DNA of 64,000 nt, taken from positions 8,986,827 to 9,050,826 of the forward strand of contig NC_090179.1 in the NCBI RefSeq assembly GCF_024679245.1, written 5' to 3'. Shown here in pieces: positions 46,545-60,968 of the stretch (positions are counted from its first letter, which is position 1; each line of letters opens with the position of its first letter). Origin of the DNA: Pseudorasbora parva (taxonomy: Eukaryota > Chordata > Actinopteri > Cypriniformes > Gobionidae). The notes beneath the pieces are model-generated. The model worked only from the letters and a program-made list of their open reading frames with translations, was not told where the DNA came from and ran no database searches. A program made the translations under genes and the position numbers.

Positions 46545-46745
46545 AAAAACATGTCGAGCTCGCGTCCACAGTTTGAACGCAAGAGGATTTCCAGATATAA
46601 GGCTGAATAAAAAAAAAGGTATCATGAGTGGGTCTGTCCAGTAACTTAAGATGAACCTAAGACAAACTGCACCCTTTGCAGAGAAGCATTTCAGTGTCTC
46701 AGACTGTCTAACTGAAAGCATGCGATGACAGACACATCCGTGAAC
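46545..46745 (+). pseudogene. hAT transposase BED zinc-finger remnant
   Basis: Plus-strand reading KRYHEWVCPV, then DEPKTNCTLCREAFQCLRLS with stops in between and a His near the end resembles the C-x-x-C...H BED finger at the N-terminus of hAT transposases. The catalytic hAT domain is absent. Confidence 0.55.
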
Positions 46746-47034
46746 TAAAGGTAGGCCTATTGTTTTTTTAATGGATAATATAATATTTCATACATTATCA
46801 GAGCTTGGCAGACTTATTTTTCTAGATATTAGAACGGTTAAATAATAGATTATAGCATATTAATGTTATCAATTTATCATTTAGCAGTTTGATATTTAAA
46901 AAATATTTAGATTAAAATGGGACAAATAATTACATAATAATATAGTCATAATAGTAAATTAATAAAGAGGATTAAACATTTTTGAATTTCAGAATTGTCA
47001 GTAAAGTGGTTACTGGTTCAGAATGACTGCTTAA

Positions 47035-47306
47035 AAAGACAGTGCACACAAAAATGAAAAATCTGTCATAATTTCCTCACCCTCAAGTTGTTCCAAACCT
47101 GTATACATTTCTTTATGTAGAATACATATGAAGACACATTCCTACCATGGAAGTCAATGTTGCCCTCAAAGCAAACATTTGGTTACAAACGTTCTTCAAA
47201 ATATATTCTTTTATGTTCAACAGAACGAAGAAACTCATACAGGTTTGGAACATCATGAGGGAGTGTAAATGATGACAGAAATTTCATTTTTGGGTGAACT
47301 ATCCCT
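47035..47306. mobile_element. TTAA-flanked MITE of the AGGGWTAGTTCACC family, copy 2
   Basis: Flanked by TTAA (47031-47034 and 47307-47310). The right end TGAACTATCCCT is well kept; the left end is mutated (AAAGACAGTGCACAC). Both halves show GTTCCAAACCTGTA and its complement. Nested in the hAT. Confidence 0.78.
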
Positions 47307-47534
47307 TTAAAGTACACCAATACAGGCTACTAAAGAGATCTTTAGAAATAAATAAAATAATCAAAAGTAAAATACTTTAAAATGTGTTCTGTTGCAAGTT
47401 TACATACTTGATTCCATGTTTATTGTTGAGCTGCTGTCATTGTTTCATTGTCACTCTTATCACTCTTTAACTCTTTAACTAAGTTCATAAATCATTTTCA
47501 AAAACGGATTCAAAACTGATTTGGAAAAAAAAAA

Positions 47535-48083
47535 CATACACACAAAATAACTTATTTTCAATATAAAAAGTAATTGTGGACTGGATATTTTTTGACCTTT
47601 TATCACAGTCTTGGACATGTCAAAGATTAGTAACAACACTGGCTCTGATGCATTGTTAGTTTGTGTGCAGCATCAGATTTACATTTTTTTAATCCCTCAT
47701 TTATATGCAGTTATTATACTCTATACAAATGCCAGAAACTAAGCTTCTTCTTTTTTCTTCAGCACAGGCCTATCTAAAGGGTTAATGGTGCCACCTGGTT
47801 ATCAACTGTAAAAATTACACATTTTACCTCTTCCCAACTGGGAAAACCACCAACAATCAAGAATGCATGAATATATGGTGTCATGGCTTTCCAATAATTT
47901 TTGTTGTGGCTATAATGGAAGTCAATGGGGCAAAAACAGCCACGAACAGTAAATGAGGGAGAAAAAAATCTGATGCTGCACAAAAACTAACAATGCATCA
48001 AAGCTAAAGTTGTTACAAATCTTTGACATGCCCAAGACTTTTATATATGTATTTTATATTTAAAATAAGTCATTTTGTGTGTA
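47535..48083. repeat. Inverted repeat within the hAT element
   Basis: CACACAAAATAACTTATTTT ... GACATGTCAAAGATT ... TGATGCATTGTTAGTTT ... GCAGCATCAGATT (47535-47700) recurs in complement at about 47948-48083, separated by about 250 bp. It may be a further nested palindromic element; I found no clean ends. Confidence 0.65.
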
Positions 48084-48392
48084 AAGAAGTTAACGTTAGA
48101 AGACGAAGACTACTGGTAAGTAAATAAGTCAAAAAATATTTTTTAGTAAAAGACGACGCAGAATTATGTGTCGTGACGTGCTACAGGCCGGTTTACTACA
48201 CTAGTAGAATACAATTCTGAAATTATGGTTTCTAGTTTTGGTGTGCCACCCCAAGATTTTAAGTGGCCCCATCTGGCCACCCCTATGAAAAATTTCTGGA
48301 GGCGCCACTGCTCTCTACCCTTGATGGTGGGGTAACAGTACTACTGGCAAGCCGCCTCTACCCTGCATGCGATAGCCACCCTGCAAGTCTAT

Positions 48393-48960
48393 AGCCCCTT
48401 TCACACTGCACGTCGGACCCGCAATATTCCCGGAACATTGCCGGGTCGCCTTTTGTGTGAAAGCAACCACATCCCAGGATTGATTACCGAATTCGACCCG
48501 GGTCGGGGACCTAGTAATATTGCGGTATTCGACCCGGGACGAGCGTTGTGTGAACAAAAGCCGAAACTAATGCCGCAACATGTACATAGTTATCGTGCGA
48601 CTCCTAGAGCTTGTTTTTTCAATAATACAACCCTGCAGTGCCAGAAGAGCTAGTCGGTGTTTTAAACGCAGAGAGTGTTCGTATACAAAAGAAACTAAAA
48701 TTAAACAAGCAGGAAACTGGACACAAGTCGAGACCACGGAGCTCCTTACTATCCGCGCTGAAGCTGAGATCGCTCGCCATTATACGACACATCAGGATGT
48801 CACGTGTCAACTCGACCCGGGTCCGTTAAGCGTTGTGTGTGAAAGTGCACATATTACGGCATTTCGCTGGCAGTGTGAATGGACCAAATCTAGCGGCCCG
48901 GGAACAAATGCCGGGTCGCATTATCCGTGTATTTGCCGGAATCGCAGTGTGAAAGGGGCT
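48393..48960. mobile_element. 568-bp MITE with AGCCCCTTTCACACTGC ends
   Basis: The ends are AGCCCCTTTCACACTGC and complement (with one base difference next to the TIR). The inside has several CGACCCGGG motifs. The duplication could be 2 or 3 bp and is unclear. A Harbinger-like origin is possible. Confidence 0.7.
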
Positions 48961-49741
48961 AATGAAAGGGCAAAGCACTCACTTTGCATGAGTGTAGTCC
49001 CGAGCCAGGGTTGTTGCAGGAACTGCTCATGGAGACTGACCGTGATTAAAGTCACAGTGAAGGCACCTGGCCAGATTATCTCACCCCTGGGTGGCCAGAA
49101 GCGCAAGAGCTTGCCCTGAAGTGCTACCATAAACACCACCCCTGAGAAAGACAACCCGGAGATGGATGGAGCTGCTCTTCCCCTGAGGAGGGCTGGGCAG
49201 AGATTTTTTTGTTACAATCAAAAAGTCTAAATTCTGCTCCGCCACTGGTGTCACAGCCAGCAGTACCCAAATTCTCATCCAAGTCGGGTCCCTGGTACAT
49301 CTGTGGTTTCTGCTTGCATAGTTCCTGGGGGACCTCACCCGGACAGTACTCCTGACTGTATTGGCTTCCATTAAGAGTGTAGGGGACCAGCAAGCTTTTT
49401 TTGGTCAACGACTCGTGCCTAGAATTCGGCCCGGCTAACTCTTACATTATCCTGGGACCCTGTGTAAGCTATTGCAACAAAATTACCCCATTGTAAAAAA
49501 TACATTGAGATAATTTTAATAGTAATTGATCAATTGATCAATAATTGTTCAAATCAAAACGATGCCCAACCCTAAGGAACATGCTGGCCACATGAATTTT
49601 TAGTAAAAAATAACAATGAATAATAACATGTTCTATTGTCATATTAAGCATCTTATCTTTTTTTACTGTGGTATCGATTTAGTATCGATATATCGATATT
49701 TTAGTCTGGTATTGTATCGAAGTCATAATTTTGGTATCGTG
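48961..49741. other. Unidentified segment with a minus-strand open frame
   Basis: The minus frame at 49124-49408 encodes TLNGSQYSQEYCPGEVPQEL, CKQKPQMYQGPDLDENLGTA and further Ser/Gly-rich residues. The sequence is not low complexity and could be a piece of a processed pseudogene or an unknown repeat. I do not recognise it. Confidence 0.3.
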
Positions 49742-49750
49742 ACAACACTA

Positions 49751-49890
49751 GTGTCCCCGACTAAGGATTTACATAGTCAAAATTGTCAAGTCTTGCCTAT
49801 AGTCGACTGATAGCCACAATGTACAGAACATCACACAAAGATATAGGAGAAAATGTATAAACACATTTTGGATCAATAAACCTACAAAAT
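49751..49890 (+). repeat. Dispersed repeat, second copy of 20322 family
   Basis: GTGTCCCCGACTAAGGATTT and, later, AACATCACACAAAGATATAG and AATAAACCTACAAAATAACTG match 20322-20680 in order, with a large gap. Confidence 0.5.
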
Positions 49891-50345
49891 AACTGCAGAA
49901 AGGCCACATTGCAGACAGGATTTGCATTTCATATGTCTGCAAATGTAATTAAATTGACTAAATTGCCTGAGTGCAACATTGATGCACCCAAACAATTTAC
50001 AGAATTAGAACAGAATATACCGTTTCTAATAGGTAACTGCAGGGTAACATATTCAAAACACAAGTCACAAATACTTCAGTTAGATAATCTTAAATGATCA
50101 ATAAATAAAATTAAAATAAAGAAATTATTCAAATAACAAAAGTACAGCCAGAATTGTCAAATGCTAAACTGGAATGGCAGTCTTTTTAGCTAAACATGTC
50201 CACAGAATCCAAAAATCACATTAGAATCGGCTGACATTTTTTTAAATCACTTGTAGCTACCCTACCCTTAATACAGTACTTCACTCTGCCAGTGTCCATT
50301 TGAGTCTCAAATTGTATGTGAGGAAAACCAGGTAATGTGAAATTA
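49891..50345 (+). other. cdkl1 intron, no gene seen
   Basis: AT-rich, nothing recognised. Confidence 0.4.
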
Positions 50346-50349
50346 GACA

Positions 50350-50880
50350 TTAGCCCATTTCACACAGCAATCCCTGGAAATTACCAGAATGACTTTACTG
50401 GTAAAAACACAAATATGCTATTCACACAAGCAACAGCCTTCTGGCTTTTTACCGATATGAGACACATCAGCACTGGCCCCCTTTTTAAAAATACGAGACA
50501 GGCATAATAGTAAACAACTACAAAAGTGCAACGCTGATGAATGGAAAAGAAGGCAGGGTCTTGAGCACAACATGTTGAAAAACCTTAGAGACATTTTTAA
50601 ATAGAAAAACTATTAAAAAGCTTACTGTAAACAGCACAGGGTAATCACATAATATCCATAAGAACTTATGATTGGTCCAAAGCTGACTTTGTACGTGCTC
50701 ATAATCTTAATTATGTGTTCACACAGCTCACAGTAAATCAGTAATTTACTGGTAATGTTACAACTTCCCTTATTGGGTAAATTGCTGGAAATGATTTACC
50801 AGTATTTTTGAAAAAGACCTGTTTGCACATGATCATTTAGATAATTTACCAGTAAAGACTGTGAAAGGTGTGCTATTGAG
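50350..50880. mobile_element. Possible MITE with GCCCATTTCACACAG ends
   Basis: GCCCATTTCACACAG at about 50353 and the complement-like GACTGTGAAAGGTGTGC at about 50859 form a weak inverted pair, with TTTACTGGTAA/TTACCAGTAAA motifs repeated inside. The target duplication was not resolved. Confidence 0.45.
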
Positions 50881-51429
50881 CATCATAAATGTGCTCCACA
50901 TGGCTCCGGGGGGTTAATAAATGTCTTTGCCTTTGTGATGCATTTGTGTTAGAAAAATATCCATATTTAAAACTTTACAAACTGTAATCTCTAACATCCG
51001 CTAACTATCGTACATGCGTTCACAAAACTTAATGTGTTCACTCAGAAGAGAACCAGCATATTCTCACCGAAGTGTCCATCTCTTGTGAACGCTTACAACA
51101 GTTAGTAGTGTTACAATATGCTATATGGTCAGCAGGATGTGACAGACCAAGGCAAGCATGTGAAGTACGGTTGTGAGTTTGTTTATTATTAGAAATAAGA
51201 GCAAATGATAGAGTGATCCAGTTATATAACAAGCAGAAGTTTTTCTTACACAAACACATCACAAAGGAAAAGGCCTTTATTGATGCCCCAGAGCACTTTT
51301 ATGGACATCAAAATAGAAACAGCCATTCGCTGCCCTTATAAAGCCAGGACATTTTTTTTTAAAATATAACTCTGATTTTATCCATCTGAAAGAATAGTGT
51401 TAAATACACCTAGAATGCTTGAGGGGGAG
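50881..51429 (+). other. cdkl1 intron, no gene seen
   Basis: Nothing recognised. Confidence 0.4.
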
Positions 51430-51470
51430 AAAATTATGGGCTAATTTTCATTTTTAGGTGAACTATCCCT
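51430..51470. mobile_element. One end of the AGGGWTAGTTCACC MITE family
   Basis: CATTTTTAGGTGAACTATCCCT then TTTA matches the right ends of 3931-4182 and 47035-47306. The rest of the element is missing. Confidence 0.65.
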
Positions 51471-51507
51471 TTATGATGAAGAGGCACTCTGCTGTTTTCA
51501 ACTTAGA

Positions 51508-51716
51508 TACAGTCTCACAAAAAAGTTACAAAAGTTGTCAGAGGGACGGTACCCTTCAAAAAGGTTCTACTATGTACCATTTAGGTACTAATATGTACAC
51601 TTTTGAAACCAATATGCACCTTTAAGGGACTGATATGCACGCTTTATGTACAAAGGTGTACCTTTTGAAAAGATACTGCCTCAATAACAGCTTTTGTACC
51701 TTTTTTTGAGAGTGTA
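51508..51716. mobile_element. 209-bp MITE with GTACC-rich interior
   Basis: The ends TACAGTCTCACAAAAAAG and, complemented, TACACTCTCAAAAAAAGG are imperfect inverted repeats. The interior repeats GTACC/GGTAC and TACTAATATGTAC motifs. It ends about 250 bp upstream of cdkl1 coding exon 3. Confidence 0.65.
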
Positions 51717-51894
51717 GGTAGCTAATGTGCTCACTCACAATGCTGCTTTTTATATAACACATTTCCCGTTATATATTTTGATACCGCTTTGTTTGTTGGT
51801 CTGTTGGGTCGGATCAACCCAGAGTTTCTTTTCAATCAGGCTGAGACAAACCTTGGTTCCAATACAAACGAGCCAGGTGTGAAAACTCGCCTAA

Positions 51895-52092
<198 letters not shown>

Positions 52093-52409
52093 TAAAGACA
52101 ACTATGAAAAGCTACATTATTAACCCCTTGCATGTCAACCCCCATGTTGCTAGTGGGGCATTTTGACATACCCCAAATAAAAGGGCTGCTTGAAGTCTTT
52201 CTGCAGTAGACACAGAAGTAACAAGTAATATCTAGAAAGCCAATGCTTAAGAGTTTACAATTCAAGACTCAGAATTACTCAGACTGTTATTAATATGGAG
52301 ATATATAGGCTCAAACATGAAAAAAAAAATATATATATTAATAATATATTTTAAAATGTATAACAATATTATGTGAATGTAGTATAACAACTTATAAACA
52401 CAATAAGTA

Positions 52410-52640
52410 TGGGTGCCAGTTCTCCTCTGGCCTATTAACAGTGTATGATTAATGGCAACCTTACAGGTCAGAAATCATTTTAGATCAGGATATTCGAAAG
52501 ATCGAGGCATCACACAAGAGACGGGTTTATTTAGGATGTCGTGTCGAGTAAACAATCATTAAATAGGAGGAATATTCAAAGAATCGTCATCACGCCAGAG
52601 ACGGTTTGTCTGATATTGAAAGTTGTAACTCGTTGTTGGT
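52410..52640 (-). mobile_element. LINE 3' UTR fragment
   Basis: GGTGCCAGTTCTCCTCTGGC and TGGCAACCTTACAGGTCAG are the complement of 37680-37737, and CATCACGCCAGAGACGG matches the complement of 37508-37530. It belongs to the same LINE family as 36320-38098. Confidence 0.75.
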
Positions 52641-55324
52641 TAGTCTTTGTTTTATGTTTTGAGAGTAAAATAACCTGTTGTAAACCACAGCTCACTTCAG
52701 CAGACATGCGACCGTGCTCATTTTAAGGTGCACGAGCACCAGACGCGTTCTCTGTGAGACGTTCTAACCATAAATATATATGGTTCTAATAACATGCTGG
52801 TCTAACAGATCAGTAACTGACAGACACGCATAATCATTTCTGTGTTCTTGTTCCTCTTCATCTGGCAGTAAAACGCCTCGCTCGAATAGCTTAGATATAA
52901 TATAGATATAGAGTCTTGCCACTCTCCATTGACAAGGGTTTATTTCCGTGAAGGCGGGCACCCTGTTGAGGTTTAAAACTATTGGATCTGCCCTGAGCCA
53001 CTCTGTATCTGCCATAACCAATCGCTAACGTTTGGTCGTGACGTATGTCATGCGCCCTTCGCCTGTTTCACTCATGGAAATCCGAAAAAGAAAAGAAAAA
53101 TGTGCACATGTGCATGCCACCTCAGTAATAAAACTATAGGATAAAACCTAAAACTCGTGCATTCGGATTGTGATTTATTCAAGCCAAGGTGGACAGGAGA
53201 GCTTTGTGATCGGGAACGCAGCGCTCATGTGTTCCGTAACATCATTGTATGTGCTGTAAATAAGATGTCATATGCTTGGTATGATAATAAATGCTGCTAT
53301 AAATAACGGACCAAATCAAATGTTTAAGTGCTTTTATTTTAATTTGTTTGAGCGGTGATTAAATATATTGCTTTTCTAAATACTTGCCAGCATTTTAAGG
53401 AAATACAAGTCTAGAAATGCATCCTAATAACAGCAAAACAACCGTATGGTGTTCTGCAGTGGTCAAAAATGATTACAAACAGTGAATTTTGAAGTGATAT
53501 ATTGTTGAAAACTTAGAGATGTGGATTCGGACAGCTATTACATCAACACGACCTTGCGTTTGTCAAAAGCAGTCGGTAACTCAGCCGGGGATTTTTACGC
53601 AGGTGGTGAGAGACGGACGGCAATAAAATAACTGACCAGTCCCTGTAACTTAAATGATGGCAATACCTTCCGACCCCGCGAGAAACAGTTACCGTCCGAA
53701 TAGCTTCAGCCAACTCCTTCATCACTAACGAAGCGATCTGGAAAATCAAACTTTTCCCGAATTGACCCTATTGGAGGGCCACAACATCATGGCCACCAAC
53801 AAACCCCAGCAAAGACTGTTATTGCTCCGGCTTTAACTTCTGGATATTCGGCAGCGGTGCGACAATGCAATGAATGGTTTAGTTTGCATCTTTCTCCGCC
53901 GCCATTACTGAAATACATCTCAAACTAGCGCACGACATCAACATCATCGTTCTCAGCCACTCCCTCTGTTCGGTGATTGGACCGGTAAAAATTTGTTCGG
54001 AGAAAACCTAAGACTACACAGAAGTTCCAGACGTAGTACTGAAGGAAAATGAAAATTGAGCGGAAGTACGTAGGAGGGCAGAGCCAGGCTATTGATCGGC
54101 TCGATTACATTTTCAATTCCAGATTGAATTTTGCTACATTAATTGTGGAACATTTAATGAAAATGCAATCTTAACTGTGAGTGTAAATGTTATTAAGAAA
54201 AATAACATTTAAATTATCATTTTGCTAAAATTTTTGCTTGAACATGTTAAACACATTTAATCATTTCTGTAATACACTTTCTTTTTAATTTTTATGGTTT
54301 TATAATGTTTCCTTGGGTGTACTTATATTGTTAGTATGGTTTTTACATCCCAAAAAATGCTGTGATTGGCTGACATCTTTACATTTGAAATGAGATTACG
54401 TACGGATGGGGGCGTGGTTTAGTCAGGCACTGGAGCAGCTGCCAGTCGAGACGAGAGAGACAGAGAGAAACATATGGAGCCAGAATAGCGTCAATAATAA
54501 TACATTTACAAAACAAAATTCATAAATGCACAGCACAATTCACATTTATAAAAATCGGATTCGTAAATTCAAAACACAATTCATAAATGCACAAGTAAAA
54601 GCATAAATATTTCCAAATGCATCTTACCTAAATAAATTAAAAATCTTTACACAAATATGTATATATCAAGTTCTTGAATACATAAGCCATATGTCGTTGT
54701 AATCGTGCGTTTTATTATCTTTGTTTTCACGTGTTGGCAATGTTTACAACAGAGAGATGAGAATGAGGAAGTGTACTGAACAGCGTGACCAGATGGAGCA
54801 GATGATTGACAGCTGTACAGCGAATGAGAGAGCTATAAGATCATAAGTGACGTGCAGCAGGAAGAATCAGACTCAGAGATCACTCTGAATGTCGTTTAGC
54901 TCTTCAAATCAGCATAATTCAGTGATAAATTAATAGAAATGTTACGCTATTGATTCTTTTTGACATTTAATTCAAAATAATGTCCATTAAAAATCAATTA
55001 CTTTGCACTCCTTACATAAATTAAGAAATGAAGGTCTCTGCAACCCAGTTTTATCATAAATAGTGGTCAAATAATGAAGCTGGAGGCTTTAATCTTTTAT
55101 AAATACCAAGTTTTTCCAGATGAAGTAAGTGTGTGATGTTTTATGCAGTGAATGTTGACAACAGTATTCTGGGGCCGTCTGTGATCCTTGACTACTAAGA
55201 GGTTAAAGAACCACAGAACCGGAAGTGAGGACGGGGCTTAAACAGTCATAGTTGCGCTACCCATATACGTACATGTTCTTTTGTTAAATATAAGCTGTTT
55301 TCAGATGGATTTTTACCAGTTCAA
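52641..55324 (+). other. cdkl1 intron 4 sequence, no gene recognised
   Basis: Contains no domain-bearing frame. Parts at 53750-54100 and 54400-54480 look like unclassified repeats. I could not define ends. Confidence 0.4.
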
Positions 55325-55770
55325 TATCTAGTCAAGTCACCTTTATTTATATAGTGCTTTTTGCAATGCTGATTGTTTCAAAGCAGCTTTACAGTGTTAA
55401 CGGGAAAATAATTTTGAAAAAGAAAAACAGATTTGATTTAGCTGTACAGAGACTAACAAAGACTAAGATTAGCATAGACGCCATTGGGGACACTCAAATT
55501 ATGATCCAAGTTATTCAACTAAATATACAAATAAAATTAATTAATTTGGTCTTATTTAATTCTATTAACTATAATACTGATCTGCCAACATTGTCGCTAT
55601 ATGATAAATTAATATAAGCTGATAACATCACTGTTTTCTCCAGAACGGCTGTACAGCCAAATAACATTTTGTTGCAATATTGTCCTGTTTAACACTGTGA
55701 AGCTGCTTTGAAACAATTGTCATTGTAAAAGTGTGTATAAATAAAGTTGATTGATTGATTGATTCTTTTT
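55325..55770. mobile_element. Two LINE 3' tails arranged head to head
   Basis: 55325-55400 (AAGTCACCTTTATTTATATA, AAAGCAGCTTTACAGTGTTA) is the complement of the LINE 3' end, whereas 55485-55770 runs in plus orientation (CTGATCTGCCAACATTG, CTGTGAAGCTGCTTTGAAAC, ATAAAGTTGATTGATTGATT). Same family as 36320-38098. Confidence 0.7.
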
Positions 55771-56189
55771 ATAATGTAACAAGTACATCAGGTGTTTTCA
55801 ACACATGCCCCATATAGTTTGAAATTTGTCTCAGGATGACATTAGTTGATCCAGTCACTAAATGATGATTATGTTAATAATGTTAATCAAAACATCACCA
55901 ACACCTGAACAGAATTTCGCTGTGCTTTCTTGGCCAAAATGTGGTTTCTAAACACACAGTTAAAGCAGCCAGAAAAGAAAAAACTAATGTTAAAAAGCCA
56001 AGGGTCAAGAGCCCAACTAAAGCAAACACTGATCATTAAAAATGGTGACTCTTTCCTTCAGTAATTCTGCTTGTTATCATCAGATGTCATTGCTAATGGG
56101 CAATCATCACTTAATTATTCTCCTAATTATCTCATTATTTTAACACTTCTTCAGAGTTACTTGTGGAGCCAAATAAACTCTTAATATAA

Positions 56190-56310
56190 AGCTGCAGTCC
56201 GTAGTTTTTCCTCTTTGTCGCAATCTCTGTTCGAAAACTGCAATTGCAGTTATTCACAGAATTATAGGCGCCCTCCAGTGGACGAAAAGTTGCATAGTGC
56301 ACCTTTAAGA
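56190..56310. mobile_element. Possible short MITE
   Basis: Starts AAAGCTGCAGTCCGTAG and ends GTTGCATAGTGCACCTTTAA, with GGCGCCCTCCAGTGG inside. It resembles a common short fish repeat, but I could not confirm inverted ends. Confidence 0.35.
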
Positions 56311-56339
56311 GTCTTAATTTAACACTGGAGTTTTTGCTG

Positions 56340-56515
56340 TGTAGTTAATGCACCCTAAAAATCATTTAACTGATTTGAATAATATAAATTGTTAATGTTC
56401 TATGTGTATGCCATAGTAAAAATATGTGTTTTTAGTCTAGATTTAAACTGACGGAGTGTGTCTGCTTCCCAAACAATGCTAGGAAGACTGTTCCAGAGTT
56501 TAGGTGCTAAATAAG
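56340..56515 (-). pseudogene. LINE RT C-terminal remnant
   Basis: Minus strand reads LAPKLWNSLPSIVWEADT then QFKSRLKTHIFTMAYT, the same C-terminal block as at 37108-37210. A short fragment of the L2/CR1-like family. Confidence 0.75.
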
Positions 56516-58038
<1,523 letters not shown>

Positions 58039-58435
58039 TGACCAGCTCACTCACTCTCTAGCCATTTATGTGCATTTAGCATCTTCACTTCATTAATTAC
58101 TTATTTATACATCCTACCTATATCAGCTGTCGTGTGTCCTGAGCTCACTTTCAGAGCAGCGTGAAGCTTTACAGATGCAGTCAGACAGTCAGGGTCAGCT
58201 TACATCATCCTTGGGTTTCAGTGTATTGTTACTGTAGGCTAACACAAGGTCTATCCATCAGCATGTTGTAATCCTTTCTGTATGATGTACATGTTATTCT
58301 GTAAATGTGTAGCTACTATACCATGTTTTGGGGACAAATATATACCTAGAAGTAAGCTAAACATGACAAATGCTCCCGTAACCTCGTTTGGGGATGCCCT
58401 CATTTGTAAAAACAGTATAAAAGTAAAATAAATTA

Positions 58436-59399
<964 letters not shown>

Positions 59400-60165
59400 A
59401 CACAATATACGCAGCCACTAGTGGTGGAAGTTTTGATTCTTTCAAGAAACTCAGGGCAATCAGTGCTATCAATGCTTTATCAAGGAGCAGCCTAAAGCTA
59501 AAATAACTTTCTTTAGTGAGGGAAGGCCCATGGTGCTTCCTAAAAGCAGTGGCCAAGGGGGCTCAAAAGCCTGACAACTCAGCACCACTGTGTGGTGAAG
59601 CTCTGCGGACAGAGGCCTCAACATGACAACTCTCTAAAGCTAGAGGAGGCAACATCCTAAGCAAAAACACCACTCATAGCGAGAGGGCATAACATGCTCC
59701 ATAGAAAGCACTGCAGAAACTATAAAGGCTCACTTGAGAGCTTACTACTTAGTAAACAATCTGGCATCAACACATTCACAACCAGCTTTCTTCTGAAAGC
59801 AGTGGTCATGAAGGCTCACAAAGAGCCCAAACTCAGCACTACTGCCTGCCAAGCTCTGGGGACGGAGTTTTTCGCAAAGCATAACTCGCTATTTAGGTGG
59901 AACTCTAGAAGACCTGAAATAGTGACTCTTTATAAAGAGGAGGCCCAACAACACTCTGCTACTGTAAAGGCAGTAAAGGCGGCTCAGGAGAGCCTAACAA
60001 CTCCTAGCTACTGCCTAGCTCAGCTCTGAGGAAACAGACTTCAGCATGATGACTCTCATGCAAGAGACAGTCTAATGACGTCATACGTTCAGAACAGCTT
60101 ACCAAGGAGGCTTCTCAAAACCTAACAACTCGAAATCGAAGCTCTAGGGAGCGGAAGCCTCCAAA
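59400..60165. repeat. Degenerate tandem-like array
   Basis: A block of the form AAGCAGTGG, AGGCTCA, CAACTCAGCA, GCTCTG and a GA-rich run recurs in order near 59545, 59795 and 59970 with heavy divergence, spaced roughly 200 bp. It may be an old satellite or a repeat-containing element body. Followed by an AAT/ATT palindrome (60166-60194). Confidence 0.4.
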
Positions 60166-60205
60166 TAATAATAATAATTATTATTATTATTCTGCCCTCG
60201 CAGTA

Positions 60206-60901
60206 TGACGTCTGCTTTGTACGGCTAGACAGATAGTTAACAGCAATGAAGAAGAGAATCTCCAGAAGTCTTGTTGAGGATTGTTGTTTTATCTTACAAT
60301 CTCTTTTCTTCCTCAGTTTTATTTCTCAAGTTTTTCTCAGTCTTGTAAGACTGAAAGAATAAAAGGAAAATAAACATTACAAAAGTGTAACATCTGTTGT
60401 GTCTTTTATACAATAAAGTTAACCAGTAACTCAAACAAGATTACACAGTATTTTCTATATCAAACTTCTACACAATAAACTACAGATGTACTTAATGTAT
60501 AGACATTAAACAAACATCCGCAGTATCACCAAATCACTGATATACTCATTATCCATATGAATAAACAGAAGTAAGCTAACCCACTAAATAATATGAGACG
60601 TAGCGCCGAGGCCCCTTAGTGGCCAGATACAATATTGCATCAGCAAAAACTACAGCCATCAACAGAAGCGCAACACGAGAAAACTGAAACATTCACGAAC
60701 GTAATAAAATGTGTTACTGAAAGTAAACATGTACATCACATAGTAAATTACAAAGCTGATGCATAATAACTTACAGACAAAGATCTGACCAAGGTCTGCT
60801 ATGAAGCAGACTCGTGAACGATTTCAGCGCTGTTGCTCGAACAGGTCCGTCACTAAAATGGGTCCGACTAGGAACTATGACATCACGCCGCAGGCGGAAC
60901 A
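60206..60901 (-). repeat. Probable 3' LTR of the BEL/Pao element
   Basis: Lies directly downstream (minus) of the pol stop. A minus-strand TG at 60901 after a purine-rich GGCAAGGAG and a CA at 60206 would give a 696-bp LTR. AATAAA-type signals lie inside (minus, about 60315). The partner 5' LTR is beyond 64 kb, so the limits cannot be tested here. Confidence 0.45.
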
Positions 60902-60968
60902 CTCCTTGCCTGGTATATTACAATACCACTATTTACATCTTAATTACTCAAAGATTTATTAATCAAAC

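Larger units (their letters stand above)
46352..48310 (+). mobile_element. hAT transposon with perfect 8-bp duplication
   Basis: The ends CAGTGGCGCC and exact complement are flanked by CTCTCTAC on both sides (46344-46351 and 48311-48318). It is 1.96 kb with a BED-like exon remnant near the left end, a nested TTAA MITE, and an internal inverted repeat. Most of the transposase is gone. Note that the excised site would restore a single CTCTCTAC. Confidence 0.92.
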
